Origin: Candidatus Fermentibacterota bacterium
GTDB lineage: Bacteria; Fermentibacterota; Fermentibacteria; Fermentibacterales; Fermentibacteraceae
Reading direction: 5' to 3'
DNA: 51,937 bases
Assembly: GCA_002748705.1 (NCBI GenBank)
Contig: PDSZ01000039.1
Coordinates: 1-51,937 of the forward strand
This document shows, in pieces, positions 8,499-16,876 of the stretch (its first letter is position 1; the number at the start of each line of letters is the position of its first letter). Both the position numbers and the translations under genes were made by a program. The notes beneath the pieces are model-generated. The model was given only the letters and a program-made list of their open reading frames with translations. It made no database searches and was not told where the DNA came from.

Positions 8499-8574
8499 TG
8501 GAGCGGGTAACGGGGATCGAACCCGCGACATTCAGCTTGGGAAGCTGACACTCTGCCAACTGAGTTATACCCGC
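8499..8574 (-). tRNA. tRNA-Gly (anticodon CCC)
   Basis: A 76-base tRNA with encoded CCA. The acceptor stem is GCGGGTA/TACCCGC with discriminator T at 8502. The D arm (ACTC/GAGT), a perfect five-pair anticodon stem around loop TTCCCAA, and a T arm with loop TTCGATC all fold normally. The anticodon CCC reads the GGG glycine codon. It sits eight bases after the dapF stop and 11 bases before the next start, so it seems to be transcribed inside a protein-coding operon and cut out by tRNA processing. A TTTTTT run follows the CCA and could weakly terminate, though the downstream genes are packed as if co-transcribed. Confidence 0.97.
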
Positions 8575-8582
8575 TCTGTTCA

Positions 8583-9383
8583 TCAGGAGAATAGCTCCCC
8601 CTGGTACACAACTTTTGCCTGACCCTGCAGCCACCAGCCGCGGTCATCGCAACTGACGGTAAGGATCAGACCGCTTCTTACTTCAATTCTAACAGGCAGA
8701 TTAACAAAAGAAAACCTCTCAGAAGCAATAAGAGCAACGGCCACTGCCCCTGTGCCGCAGGCAAGGGTTTCCCCTTCAACGCCTCTCTCGAAGGTTCTCA
8801 TCATCACAGGATTCTGATTGTTGAGCTGCACCCAGTTGGCGTTGGCCCCTGCTGAAAAACTGTTGTGATGCCGAACAAGGGATGCGTATTTTTCAAATGA
8901 ACCGTCTTCCAGGTCATCTGTGAAAATCACTGCATGGGGAACTCCTGTGTCTGCATAACCTGTCTGAAAGGTTCTGTCTCCTGCCTGAAGAGGTTGTTCA
9001 ATGTAATGCAGTACAGGTTCAGTCATCCAGATTCGGGCTTCAGAATCACCTGTAACCAGCCCTCTGTGAAGGCCGGCATCGCTTCTGAAACTGAACTCAC
9101 TGCCTCTCTTCGTAACACCCAGCATGTCAGAGAACCTGCATATGCACCTTGCGCCGTTGCCGCACATGTCCGCAGCGCCGCCGTCAGAATTATAGTACTT
9201 CATTCTGAACGCGCTGCCTTCGCTGTCGGTACGGAGTTCAATCAGGCCGTCTGCCCCTATTGAAAGCCCCCTTTGACAGACAGATGCTATTCTATCAGCG
9301 GTCAGTACACTGTTCAGCTCTCCGTTCCTGTTGTCTACCATGACAAAATCGTTGCCAGCGCCGCTCATCTTCCAGAACTTCAC
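8583..9383 (-). CDS. dapF: Diaminopimelate epimerase
   Basis: A 266-residue PLP-independent epimerase converting LL- to meso-diaminopimelate, the precursor of lysine and of Gram-negative peptidoglycan. The two catalytic cysteines are present in their conserved contexts: Cys74 in MCGNGARC and Cys209 in ACGTGA. The N-terminal MSGAGNDFVMVDNR signature and the two-lobed pseudo-symmetrical layout are normal, and the length is typical. The start overlaps the end of the upstream STT3-like gene by four bases. It supports a DAP-containing cell wall. No neighbour of the lysine pathway is in the window, so its placement between a membrane glycosyltransferase and a tRNA is not informative about function. 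Confidence 0.96.
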   Translation of the reverse strand: MKFWKMSGAGNDFVMVDNRNGELNSVLTADRIASVCQRGLSIGADGLIELRTDSEGSAFRMKYYNSDGGAADMCGNGARCICRFSDMLGVTKRGSEFSFRSDAGLHRGLVTGDSEARIWMTEPVLHYIEQPLQAGDRTFQTGYADTGVPHAVIFTDDLEDGSFEKYASLVRHHNSFSAGANANWVQLNNQNPVMMRTFERGVEGETLACGTGAVAVALIASERFSFVNLPVRIEVRSGLILTVSCDDRGWWLQGQAKVVYQGELFS

Positions 9384-11518
9384 AGTCCCTGCCTTCCCAT
9401 ACCATCAAGAATATTCCGGTGATATTCGGCTCTTCTGTGAAGCCCTGCGTCACGAAGAAGCCTTATCAGATCAAGTCTCAGCTGGGGATCAGGACCCCAG
9501 GCATCAAGCCAGGTCTCAAAATCCTCAGCGAGAAAGATTATATCATAATTGCCTGAAAGGTACGAAGTGAGAAGCCTCTGCAGCATCTCAACCGATGCAT
9601 CTCCAGGAACTTCCTCAGGTGAGCCTGCAAAGAGCAGCAATGCGGCAGACAGCTTTTCAGAACTGTTTTCCTCAATGCCGCTGTTGGCAAGATAGAGACC
9701 GGTTTCAACAGGATTGAACAATGCAGCAAAAGCCATTTCACCGGTTGAGATAAAAGGTCCGTATCGCCTCTCCCAGAGCACTTCTCTTGCAAGAGATACA
9801 CCTTTCGGGCCGTCCAGCTCAAATACCCTCAGGGATGGCCCCTGCCATACCGGCACCAGCCTCTCAAGGGATTCAGGATAGTAATGAAGTCTTACAGCCA
9901 GAGAACCGTCAGGCACTTCCCTCAGCCCTGCAAGATAGATGAGCCCAGCAGAGGATCTGTCAAAGATGAAGTCAGCCTGATAAACAAGATATCGGGCTCC
10001 TTTCTCTTCCATGAAGCTGACCATTTCTTCTTCTGAACCGTACATCAGCCTGGCAAAGGAGATAATGGTTTCTCTGTTGCCTTTGTTCTCAAAGAAGGTG
10101 TGGGTAACAGCAGGAGTTTCTGCGTATGCAGTCAGAAGCCCTGAAATGTGCCAGAAGGAGAGAACCGTTCCATCTGTTTCAGAAGCCCACTGAAGAAAAC
10201 TGTCAAGTTCATCATCTCCAAGAAGGGATGACTGGTATTCAATACTGAGCCCTGCAGAGGAGAGAAGCGCAGCATACTCGGGAGCCATCATGCTCTGAAC
10301 TCCGAGAAGCGCCGCTGCAGAAGAGATGAGCAATTTGTTCCGCCAGAAAGCAGAGACAATAAGCGGTATGGCTGCCACTGCCAGAAGAACATGAAGTCTG
10401 TCAAAAAGAAGGTATCCTGCAAGAGAAACAGGCAGAGCCCAGTACAGCAGTGTTCCATTCAGGATTTTTCGAAACCTTTTCCAGCCCAGAGCTGCCGCCG
10501 GTATCACAGGCAGAAAGAGAAGAAGCATCTGCCCCGGAGATGGACTGGTATAGCCGCTTACCCAGAAAAGTCTGGCATCATTGGAGAGCATGGATGGGTC
10601 TTCAGGATGGCTGAAAAGAAATCTGAACTTGGCCAGAATAACTGCTGTAACATGCCCTGTGGCACCGGAACCGGAAAGAAATAATGCACAGGCTGCCGCA
10701 GCTGAACCTGTCCATCGAATGACTTTTCCACCGGTGAAGGCTCCTGCTGCAGAGAAAACCGCAAGGACTGTTGCCGGTGAGTACAAAGCGCCGTCATGCC
10801 TCATGTGGGTGAGGAGCAGCGAAGCGGTTACCTGGGCTGCTGCATAGGGAAGAGTGAGGTGTTTTCCAGGTCTTTTGAAAAGCATCCACAGAAAAAGACC
10901 TGTGGCAATGAATCCGGTTACCTTCCAGGCTGCCAGAGCCATGAAGAAAAGAACTGCCCCTGTAATTCCCGCAAAGTATTTTCGTCTGGTTCCTGCAGAA
11001 ATATCTGCAAACATGAGAGAGGAAAAAATCAGAGGAAGAGCGACAGTTTCCCTGTAGAGACTCTCACCTCTGGTTCTCAGCAGGGCAGGAAGAAAAACAG
11101 CATAGAGCAGTGCGGCAAAAAATGATTCTCCAGAGGAAAAACCTGTTTTCTTCATCCAGAAGAAGAGTACAGGAACCAGAAGCAGCGGAAACCCCCGGCA
11201 GAAAAAGGTAAGGAAACTGTTAAGATCACCGCCTGTTATGCGGTGAATACCTCCTGCAATGTATTCTTCGAAGATTGAGTTCTCACCGGTGTTCATTCCA
11301 TATGGGCGCATTACCAGTGAATCCACCTCAGGTATTCCCTGACCTGATGAGACCATTTCAGTGTATCTGAGAGCCTGTGTGGTTTCTCCCTGCATTCTAT
11401 CCGGAGGCGGAAGAACAGCAGTTGCGAAAACTGTGCGGAAAACGAATCCTCCTGCTGTTATCAGCAAGAGAATCAGCAGTGTTTTTAAATGGGTTTTTCC
11501 CTCAGCCGATGCGCGCAT
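9380..11518 (-). CDS. STT3-like GT-C membrane glycosyltransferase
   Basis: A 712-residue polytopic protein with about a dozen hydrophobic helices and a soluble C-terminal domain, the arrangement of oligosaccharyltransferase STT3/AglB/PglB (GT66). The first external loop (residues 40-82: an Asp-rich start, ALRYTEMV, IPEVDSL, then RPYG) resembles the STT3 first loop that carries the catalytic acidic residue and the P-x-xD pattern. The soluble part has LSFWHISGLLTAYAE near 453-467, which lines up with the WWDxG sequon-binding motif and the tyrosines after it, but Trp-Trp-Asp is replaced by Phe-Trp-His. So either substrate recognition is different or it is a related lipid-linked sugar transferase rather than a true N-glycosylation enzyme. 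Start ATG at 11518 overlaps the MglA-like gene by 17 bases. Confidence 0.72.
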   Translation of the reverse strand: MRASAEGKTHLKTLLILLLITAGGFVFRTVFATAVLPPPDRMQGETTQALRYTEMVSSGQGIPEVDSLVMRPYGMNTGENSIFEEYIAGGIHRITGGDLNSFLTFFCRGFPLLLVPVLFFWMKKTGFSSGESFFAALLYAVFLPALLRTRGESLYRETVALPLIFSSLMFADISAGTRRKYFAGITGAVLFFMALAAWKVTGFIATGLFLWMLFKRPGKHLTLPYAAAQVTASLLLTHMRHDGALYSPATVLAVFSAAGAFTGGKVIRWTGSAAAACALFLSGSGATGHVTAVILAKFRFLFSHPEDPSMLSNDARLFWVSGYTSPSPGQMLLLFLPVIPAAALGWKRFRKILNGTLLYWALPVSLAGYLLFDRLHVLLAVAAIPLIVSAFWRNKLLISSAAALLGVQSMMAPEYAALLSSAGLSIEYQSSLLGDDELDSFLQWASETDGTVLSFWHISGLLTAYAETPAVTHTFFENKGNRETIISFARLMYGSEEEMVSFMEEKGARYLVYQADFIFDRSSAGLIYLAGLREVPDGSLAVRLHYYPESLERLVPVWQGPSLRVFELDGPKGVSLAREVLWERRYGPFISTGEMAFAALFNPVETGLYLANSGIEENSSEKLSAALLLFAGSPEEVPGDASVEMLQRLLTSYLSGNYDIIFLAEDFETWLDAWGPDPQLRLDLIRLLRDAGLHRRAEYHRNILDGMGRQGL

Positions 11519-12080
11519 GGCGCCTGGCTATCTGGGTGGCTATTATCTTGAGGGTTTCAGCAGGCCCTGAACCTCCCATGGCTACAGAGTCCACTGTGGG
11601 CCAATCGCGCCTGTTCAGATCAGAGTTCATTCTGCCGGTATCCATTATGCCGGGAAGGTCCCTCTTATTGAACTGCAGAACCATGGGAATCATCAATAGA
11701 TCAATACCGTAACTTTTGAGGTTGTGTTCAAGGTCATCCATGCTGTTCAGGTTTGCCTCAACCCTCTCCTGCTGGCTGTCTGCCACAAACACAATACCGT
11801 CAACTCCGTCAAGAATAACCCTGCGGCTGAGGGCATAGTATGCCTGACCGGGAACGGAATACAGGTGCAGTTTGAGCAGTGAATCACCAATCCTTGCAAA
11901 ATTAACAGGGAGGAAATCAAAGAAGACAGTTCGCTCGCATCTGGTGCAGAGAGTGACCAGACGGCCACGGTTCTCAGGAGCTATGAAATCCCGAATGCCT
12001 CTCAGGTTGGTGGTTTTTCCCGAAAGCCCCGGACCGTAATAGACGATCTTGTAGGCTATTTCATTGCCTGATTTATGCAC
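11502..12080 (-). CDS. MglA-like small Ras-type GTPase (first copy)
   Basis: A 192-residue Ras-superfamily GTPase of the bacterial MglA class. The P-loop GPGLSGKTT spans about 16-24, the G3 element is SVPGQ instead of DxxG as is usual for MglA, and the base-specificity motif is NKRD. MglA proteins control polarity and motility by switching on the membrane, normally with a roadblock-domain partner MglB; no roadblock gene is visible here. The start is GTG at 12080 with GGAGGGG just upstream. It follows hslU by 35 bases and overlaps the STT3-like gene. A second, distinct copy is at 21.4-22.0 kb. Role in polarity, envelope growth or motility is by family only. Confidence 0.9.
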   Translation of the reverse strand: MHKSGNEIAYKIVYYGPGLSGKTTNLRGIRDFIAPENRGRLVTLCTRCERTVFFDFLPVNFARIGDSLLKLHLYSVPGQAYYALSRRVILDGVDGIVFVADSQQERVEANLNSMDDLEHNLKSYGIDLLMIPMVLQFNKRDLPGIMDTGRMNSDLNRRDWPTVDSVAMGGSGPAETLKIIATQIARRHARIG

Positions 12081-12115
12081 TTGCCCCCTCCAGCTGATGG
12101 TTCATTCAGAACCTC

Positions 12116-13435
12116 TTACAAAATATAACCTTCTTCACCGCTTCTTTCAACCAGCCCGCTCAGCTTTTCTGCCACCTTTCTGCCGGTGAGTCTCGCCCTG
12201 CCTTTTATCAGATCAGGTGCGCCAAAGAGATAATCTTCCATGAGGTACGAAAGAACAGAGCGAAGACGCCTTGCCCCTATGTCCTCCTTCTCATTGTTCA
12301 TGTACCTGGCTGCTGAAGCGATTTCATTTGCAGCGGAATCGTCCACCTTCAGAGTAACTCCATCAACTTCCAGAAGCTTCAGATACTGGTCAAGAATACA
12401 GTTCTCAGGCTCTGTGAGTATTCGCTTCAGATCCTCCTGGGAGAGCGGGTCCAGTGAAACCCTGAGAGGAAATCTGCCCTGAAGTTCCGGAATAAGGTCT
12501 GCAGGGCTGCTGCCGTGAAACGCTCCTGCTGCTATAAAGAGAATGTGGTCGGTCTTGACTGTACCATACTTGGTGGCAACTGTGCTTCCTTCAACAAGTG
12601 GAAGAAGATCTCTCTGAACTCCCATTCTTGACACATCAGGGCCGCTTCCACCCTCTGAACCAATAATCTTGTCTATCTCGTCGATGAAGACTATCCCCTC
12701 TTCCTGGGCCAGTCTCAACCCCTCCATCACATGGTCTCCACCATCAAGCAGCCTGTTCATCTCTTCGTCGAAGAGGCGTTTTCTGGCATCAGAAACTTTT
12801 ATTCGAACCTTTTTCCGTCTTCTTCCGATAACCTTGTCGAGCATCTTTTTCATCTGGTCATTCATCTGGTTGTCGAAACCCTGACCTGGAATCATGGGAA
12901 AAACTTCCACTCCCATGGACTGCTCTGCTATTGAGAGTTCAATCTGAACATATTCCAGTCTCATACCGTCCAGCAGATCTTCAAGAACTGCCTCAGACTC
13001 CACATCTGGAACAGAAGACGATGCTTTAAGGGCTGCCAGAAGCCGTGTTCTAACCCTGGCTTCAGCCTCTGCCGTGCGGTTTTCCCTGGCCTTTTTTGTG
13101 GCAAGATTCACAGCTGAGCGAACAAGATCCCTGATGATTCCCTCAACATCCCTTCCCACATAACCTGTCTCAGTGTATTTTGTTGCTTCTACCTTTACAA
13201 AGGGAGCGCCTACCAGAGCAGCCATTCTTCTTGCTATCTCGGTTTTTCCAACTCCTGTAGGTCCCATCATTATCATATTGCTGGGGTTTATCTCAGAGCG
13301 CATAGGCTCTTCAACCAGTCTTCTTCTGTAACGGTTGCGAAGAGCTATGGCAACTGTGCGCTTTGCGCCGTTCTGGCCAATGACATGCCTGTCAAGCCAT
13401 TTCACCGTTTCAGCAGGGGTCATTACTTGCTGCAT
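12116..13435 (-). CDS. hslU: ATP-dependent protease ATPase subunit HslU
   Basis: A 439-residue AAA+ unfoldase of the HslUV (ClpYQ) protease. It has the N-terminal IGQ box (DRHVIGQNGAKRTVAIALRN), Walker A GPTGVGKTE at about 58-66, the GYVGRDVE pore-loop region, the substrate-gating I domain between the Walker motifs, Walker B FIDEIDKI, and a C-terminal tail ending GYIL that inserts into HslV. Length is normal. The start at 13435 has GGAGG close upstream; ATG at 13423, overlapping the hslV stop as TAATG, is an alternative. It is coupled to hslV, as usual for this pair. The complex degrades misfolded cytoplasmic proteins. Confidence 0.97.
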   Translation of the reverse strand: MQQVMTPAETVKWLDRHVIGQNGAKRTVAIALRNRYRRRLVEEPMRSEINPSNMIMMGPTGVGKTEIARRMAALVGAPFVKVEATKYTETGYVGRDVEGIIRDLVRSAVNLATKKARENRTAEAEARVRTRLLAALKASSSVPDVESEAVLEDLLDGMRLEYVQIELSIAEQSMGVEVFPMIPGQGFDNQMNDQMKKMLDKVIGRRRKKVRIKVSDARKRLFDEEMNRLLDGGDHVMEGLRLAQEEGIVFIDEIDKIIGSEGGSGPDVSRMGVQRDLLPLVEGSTVATKYGTVKTDHILFIAAGAFHGSSPADLIPELQGRFPLRVSLDPLSQEDLKRILTEPENCILDQYLKLLEVDGVTLKVDDSAANEIASAARYMNNEKEDIGARRLRSVLSYLMEDYLFGAPDLIKGRARLTGRKVAEKLSGLVERSGEEGYIL

Positions 13436-13962
13436 ATTTCCTCCGACTGAACCTCACCGCCTGTGTAGATACAGATATCGCAGGCTATTCTGATTGACTC
13501 AGCTGCAAGTTTCAGCGGACCCATTCTGGTATGCCTGTCCAGTGCCCTGGCTGCAGCTATGGCATATGGAGAACCTGAACCTACAGAAACTATTCCATCC
13601 GGAGCTTCCACAACCTCCCCTGATCCGCCTATTATCAGTGCATGAGATCTGTCCACTGCTGCAAGCATGGCATTCAGTTCTCTCAGGTATTTGTCTGCTC
13701 TCCATTCCCTTGCAAGCTCAACTGAAGCCCTGGGAAGGTTTCCTCTGAAAGCCTCCAGCTTTTCCTCAAGCCTTTCCACAAGGGCGAATGCATCTGCTCC
13801 AGCGCCGGAGAATCCAACCAGTACCGACCCGCCGCAGAGTTTTCTTATTTTTTTGGCAGACATCTTGAGAATAGTCTCCCCCAGTGTAACCTGTCCGTCT
13901 GCAGCCATTGCCGCAGTTCCGTTTCTTACAATGCCCAGCACTGTTGTAGAACGAAAATCCAT
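13423..13962 (-). CDS. hslV: ATP-dependent protease peptidase subunit HslV
   Basis: A 179-residue threonine peptidase, the proteolytic partner of HslU. The start at 13962 (ATG after GCGGGAG) gives MDFRS before TTVLGIVRNG, so the catalytic N-terminal Thr6 must be freed by removing a five-residue propeptide, as known for HslV proteins such as Bacillus CodW that have a short extension. The AADGQVTLG block, the GSGG-type loop and the SVGSGSPYAIAAARAL segment are conserved. It overlaps hslU by 13 bases, and starts one base after the stop of the DUF2723 gene. A longer N-terminal reading exists but lies inside the neighbour and lacks similarity to the family. Confidence 0.96.
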   Translation of the reverse strand: MDFRSTTVLGIVRNGTAAMAADGQVTLGETILKMSAKKIRKLCGGSVLVGFSGAGADAFALVERLEEKLEAFRGNLPRASVELAREWRADKYLRELNAMLAAVDRSHALIIGGSGEVVEAPDGIVSVGSGSPYAIAAARALDRHTRMGPLKLAAESIRIACDICIYTGGEVQSEEICSK

Positions 13963-13963
13963 A

Positions 13964-16876
13964 TTAACTCCCGCTTCTGCCTGTGAAACATGCGTTCCAC
14001 GCTTCAGCATGGTCCATCTCCATTGATGTAACCATCACATTCCATGCCAGAGCAGGGTAACCGCTGTCAATGAGAAGCTGACTTCTGGCCTCCGGAGAGA
14101 ATGATTTCATTGCGATTATGTACCATAGCGCAGTCTGACGGGCAAGTTCAGGGTCTTCGATTAATCTTTCCGCAAGCATGGCAACCGCCTGTCTGTCCTC
14201 TTCAGCAGGAAGTTCCGGACCCAGTATTGCTCCTGCGGAAACAGCAGCTATCACATTGCCCAGTGAGGCCAGACCTACCATTTCCGTTATTACCATTGAT
14301 CCGTCCAGATCACTGCGCCACTGGAGTTCAGCGCTGTTCTGATCCATACTGCCTATAACAGAGGCAAGTGCTGTGTCCATGATGCTGAGCCCTGAAGTCA
14401 ATGGACTGTAAATGGTTGATCTGTCCACCATTTCCTCCATAAGACTGAAAAGAGCCTCATCGCACCCCGAAGAGGCTATTTCACCAAGCACCTGTCTGGC
14501 AGTGATGTAATCGCCAAAAGCAAGAGAAGCTTCAATTCTTATCCACTCGTGTTCAGGTGATCCGTCGCTGATGGAATCAATAACGCTCAGGAACGCCTCT
14601 GCCTGTTCAAACTCATCGGCAACTGCAGCCAGCTTGCCCATTTCAGCCTGAATTTGAATATCCTCAGCCCAGGGCTCCATGAACGATATCTGCTCTTCAA
14701 CATACTCTCTGGCTGCAGAAAGCCCTTCAGTTCCCATCAGCACCCGAGCCTTGATCAATGCCACACTGGACATGATAAGCGCCCACTGCTCAGGCATTGC
14801 GCTGAACAGGTTTTCAGCCATAGCCAGAGACGAGAGTGCTCTTTCTGAATCACCGGAGGCGAGAAACTGACCGGCCATCCTGCTGTAGCAGCTGGCATAG
14901 TTGCGAGCTATCTGAACAGCCTGATCATCCTTGTAGACACCAGGGTCAGTCAGGCCTGTTGTGAGGTAGTTCTGTGATTTTTCCCAGCCGAAATCGGGGT
15001 TTACTTCTGTTCTAACAGGAGAATCCATAATCTGGAATGTAATACCCTGCATCTGAAGGTAATCCTGCACATACTTCCTGTTGTCCGAGGCCACAGTACC
15101 TGCTATAACAACTTCTCTTCCGTGAATGTCCCTGTTCTTCACCATATTGATCAGCAGAAGGTCCTGCATCGGCACCGATCCCTGATTACCTCTGCCAAGG
15201 CTGGGTACAGTAATGGCTAATTCACCATGTTCCATAACCCATGGCCATGAGGAATTAAAGGTATCATCCAGAATAGTTCTTTCCAGAGGTGATGTCACAG
15301 GCATTCCATCACTGGTGACATGGAAGAAATTGGGGCCCCAGATAAACACCGGCTCCATTGAGTCAACAAGCTCAGGATCGTAGCTGAGCAGAAGCGGATC
15401 TTTTTCCATGAGCTGTTTCATGTACCACCTGGTGTTCATAAGACTAAGGTTGGATATAATAACATCCCGCCTTACACCAAGAACTCCCTGGGCAAACCAC
15501 AGAGGGAATGTGTCATTGTCGCCGTTGGTTATTATCACTGCGTTTTCAGGGCAGGATTCCAGCAGATTGATACCATAATCCCTTGCTGCATAGTCCCCTG
15601 ATCTGTCGCACATGTGCCAGTTGGCAGCCAGTGCAGTGAGGGGAAAAAACATCAGTATCCAGGCGAACCTTCTTGCACCGGACTTTTTAAGATTCTTGAA
15701 AAGCGATCCTGCACCGATCATTGAGAGCACCGCAAAAAAGATGAAAGAGGCTCCGAAGAAGTAATCCCTCTCCCTGACTTCACCAAGGGCAGTACCTTCA
15801 GGGCCGGTTTTGAAGTTCAGGTAAACAACAAAAGCAAAGCTTGCCATAAAGAATGTGAGCCCCAGAAGAACCAGAAGATCTTTTCGTCCGGCTCCAAGAG
15901 CAAAGAGACCTGTCAGCGCTAGAAGCGCAAGACCAAGCCACAGGAAAGCCCACAGCACTCCTCCAGGTGACCCCATTGGATCAGTCCAGGCGGAGGGTTT
16001 GCCTATCTGCCAGGAGAGGTATTCCCTGAAGAGTCCAAGCTGCTCACCGAAGGGACCCTTTCTGTCCAGTATGGATACCTGACCGTACTGTTCCCTCTCC
16101 AGAGCTTTTCTGAACTCGGTCCACCGACAGGGGTTGGTCTCGTTTATCTCCGGATTCTGTATGGCTCTCAGGGGCATATAAAGGTGAACGCTGAAAGCCA
16201 GCACCATGAATGTGAGAAAAACCACAATGAAAGAAGGGTTCTTCCACTCAAAAGCCTTTTTCCGAATTGCATAGAGAATGTACATGGAAACTATGGGAAG
16301 AACAACAATAAGGGCGCTGAGGTGGTTGCCTATTGAAAGGGTCATAAGGTAACCTGTGAGCAGAAGCTGCTTTCCTGCAGGTCTGTTATGCAGACGCCTC
16401 TCTATCCAAAGGTCGAAAACCCAGAGTATCAGCATGGAGAGAAGACCTGCCATTGCGTAGGTCTCTGCTGCGTTGTTGTTTCTCCAGACAGTGTAGCTGA
16501 ACCCTGCCAGAAGAGCTGCAGCAGCAGAGACAGGACGGTAGAGCCAGGGCTCCAGGTTCATTCTGGAAGACCATCTCTGCACAAGCCTTGCGGTAAGGCC
16601 TATGGTAACAGTTCCTGCAAGGGCGCACATAAGGTTGACCCTTGCGGCCACTGAAGGCATAAACCCGAAAAGCAGTGTGCTGAACCTTCCCATAAGAACA
16701 AAGAAGGGAACCCCCGGCGGGTGAGGTATCCCTGCAACCCATGAGCAGGTTATGTACTCGCCGCTGTCCCAGAAACTCACCGAAGGGGCAAGTGTCAGCA
16801 GGTAAACGATGAATGCGGCAAGGGCGGCTGCCGCAGCTATCATTCTGTCCACATTAACGGTCTCTCTGAAATTCAC
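13964..16876 (-). CDS. DUF2723 (TMEM260-type) large membrane protein
   Basis: A 970-residue protein with about a dozen membrane helices in the first half and a long soluble helical second half. The N-terminus reads LTLAPSVSFWDSGEYITCSWVAG followed by GIPHPPGVPFF, the hallmark of DUF2723 proteins (W36, D37, G39, E40; then PHPPG), which are GT-C-fold relatives of protein O-mannosyltransferases. The family's animal member TMEM260 transfers mannose to extracellular domains; bacterial substrates are not known. The second half resembles TPR-like repeats and may bind acceptor. Start GTG at 16876 overlaps the xer stop as GTGA. It is common in FCB bacteria. Activity is inferred from family and fold. 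Confidence 0.85.
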   Translation of the reverse strand: MNFRETVNVDRMIAAAAALAAFIVYLLTLAPSVSFWDSGEYITCSWVAGIPHPPGVPFFVLMGRFSTLLFGFMPSVAARVNLMCALAGTVTIGLTARLVQRWSSRMNLEPWLYRPVSAAAALLAGFSYTVWRNNNAAETYAMAGLLSMLILWVFDLWIERRLHNRPAGKQLLLTGYLMTLSIGNHLSALIVVLPIVSMYILYAIRKKAFEWKNPSFIVVFLTFMVLAFSVHLYMPLRAIQNPEINETNPCRWTEFRKALEREQYGQVSILDRKGPFGEQLGLFREYLSWQIGKPSAWTDPMGSPGGVLWAFLWLGLALLALTGLFALGAGRKDLLVLLGLTFFMASFAFVVYLNFKTGPEGTALGEVRERDYFFGASFIFFAVLSMIGAGSLFKNLKKSGARRFAWILMFFPLTALAANWHMCDRSGDYAARDYGINLLESCPENAVIITNGDNDTFPLWFAQGVLGVRRDVIISNLSLMNTRWYMKQLMEKDPLLLSYDPELVDSMEPVFIWGPNFFHVTSDGMPVTSPLERTILDDTFNSSWPWVMEHGELAITVPSLGRGNQGSVPMQDLLLINMVKNRDIHGREVVIAGTVASDNRKYVQDYLQMQGITFQIMDSPVRTEVNPDFGWEKSQNYLTTGLTDPGVYKDDQAVQIARNYASCYSRMAGQFLASGDSERALSSLAMAENLFSAMPEQWALIMSSVALIKARVLMGTEGLSAAREYVEEQISFMEPWAEDIQIQAEMGKLAAVADEFEQAEAFLSVIDSISDGSPEHEWIRIEASLAFGDYITARQVLGEIASSGCDEALFSLMEEMVDRSTIYSPLTSGLSIMDTALASVIGSMDQNSAELQWRSDLDGSMVITEMVGLASLGNVIAAVSAGAILGPELPAEEDRQAVAMLAERLIEDPELARQTALWYIIAMKSFSPEARSQLLIDSGYPALAWNVMVTSMEMDHAEAWNACFTGRSGS

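Noticed and set aside
8489..8647. Upstream extension of the SLH-like protein gene through the tRNA
   Set aside because: The frame stays open by chance across tRNA-Gly and into dapF; the encoded peptide is the tRNA read as codons, and a proper signal peptide begins at 8488.
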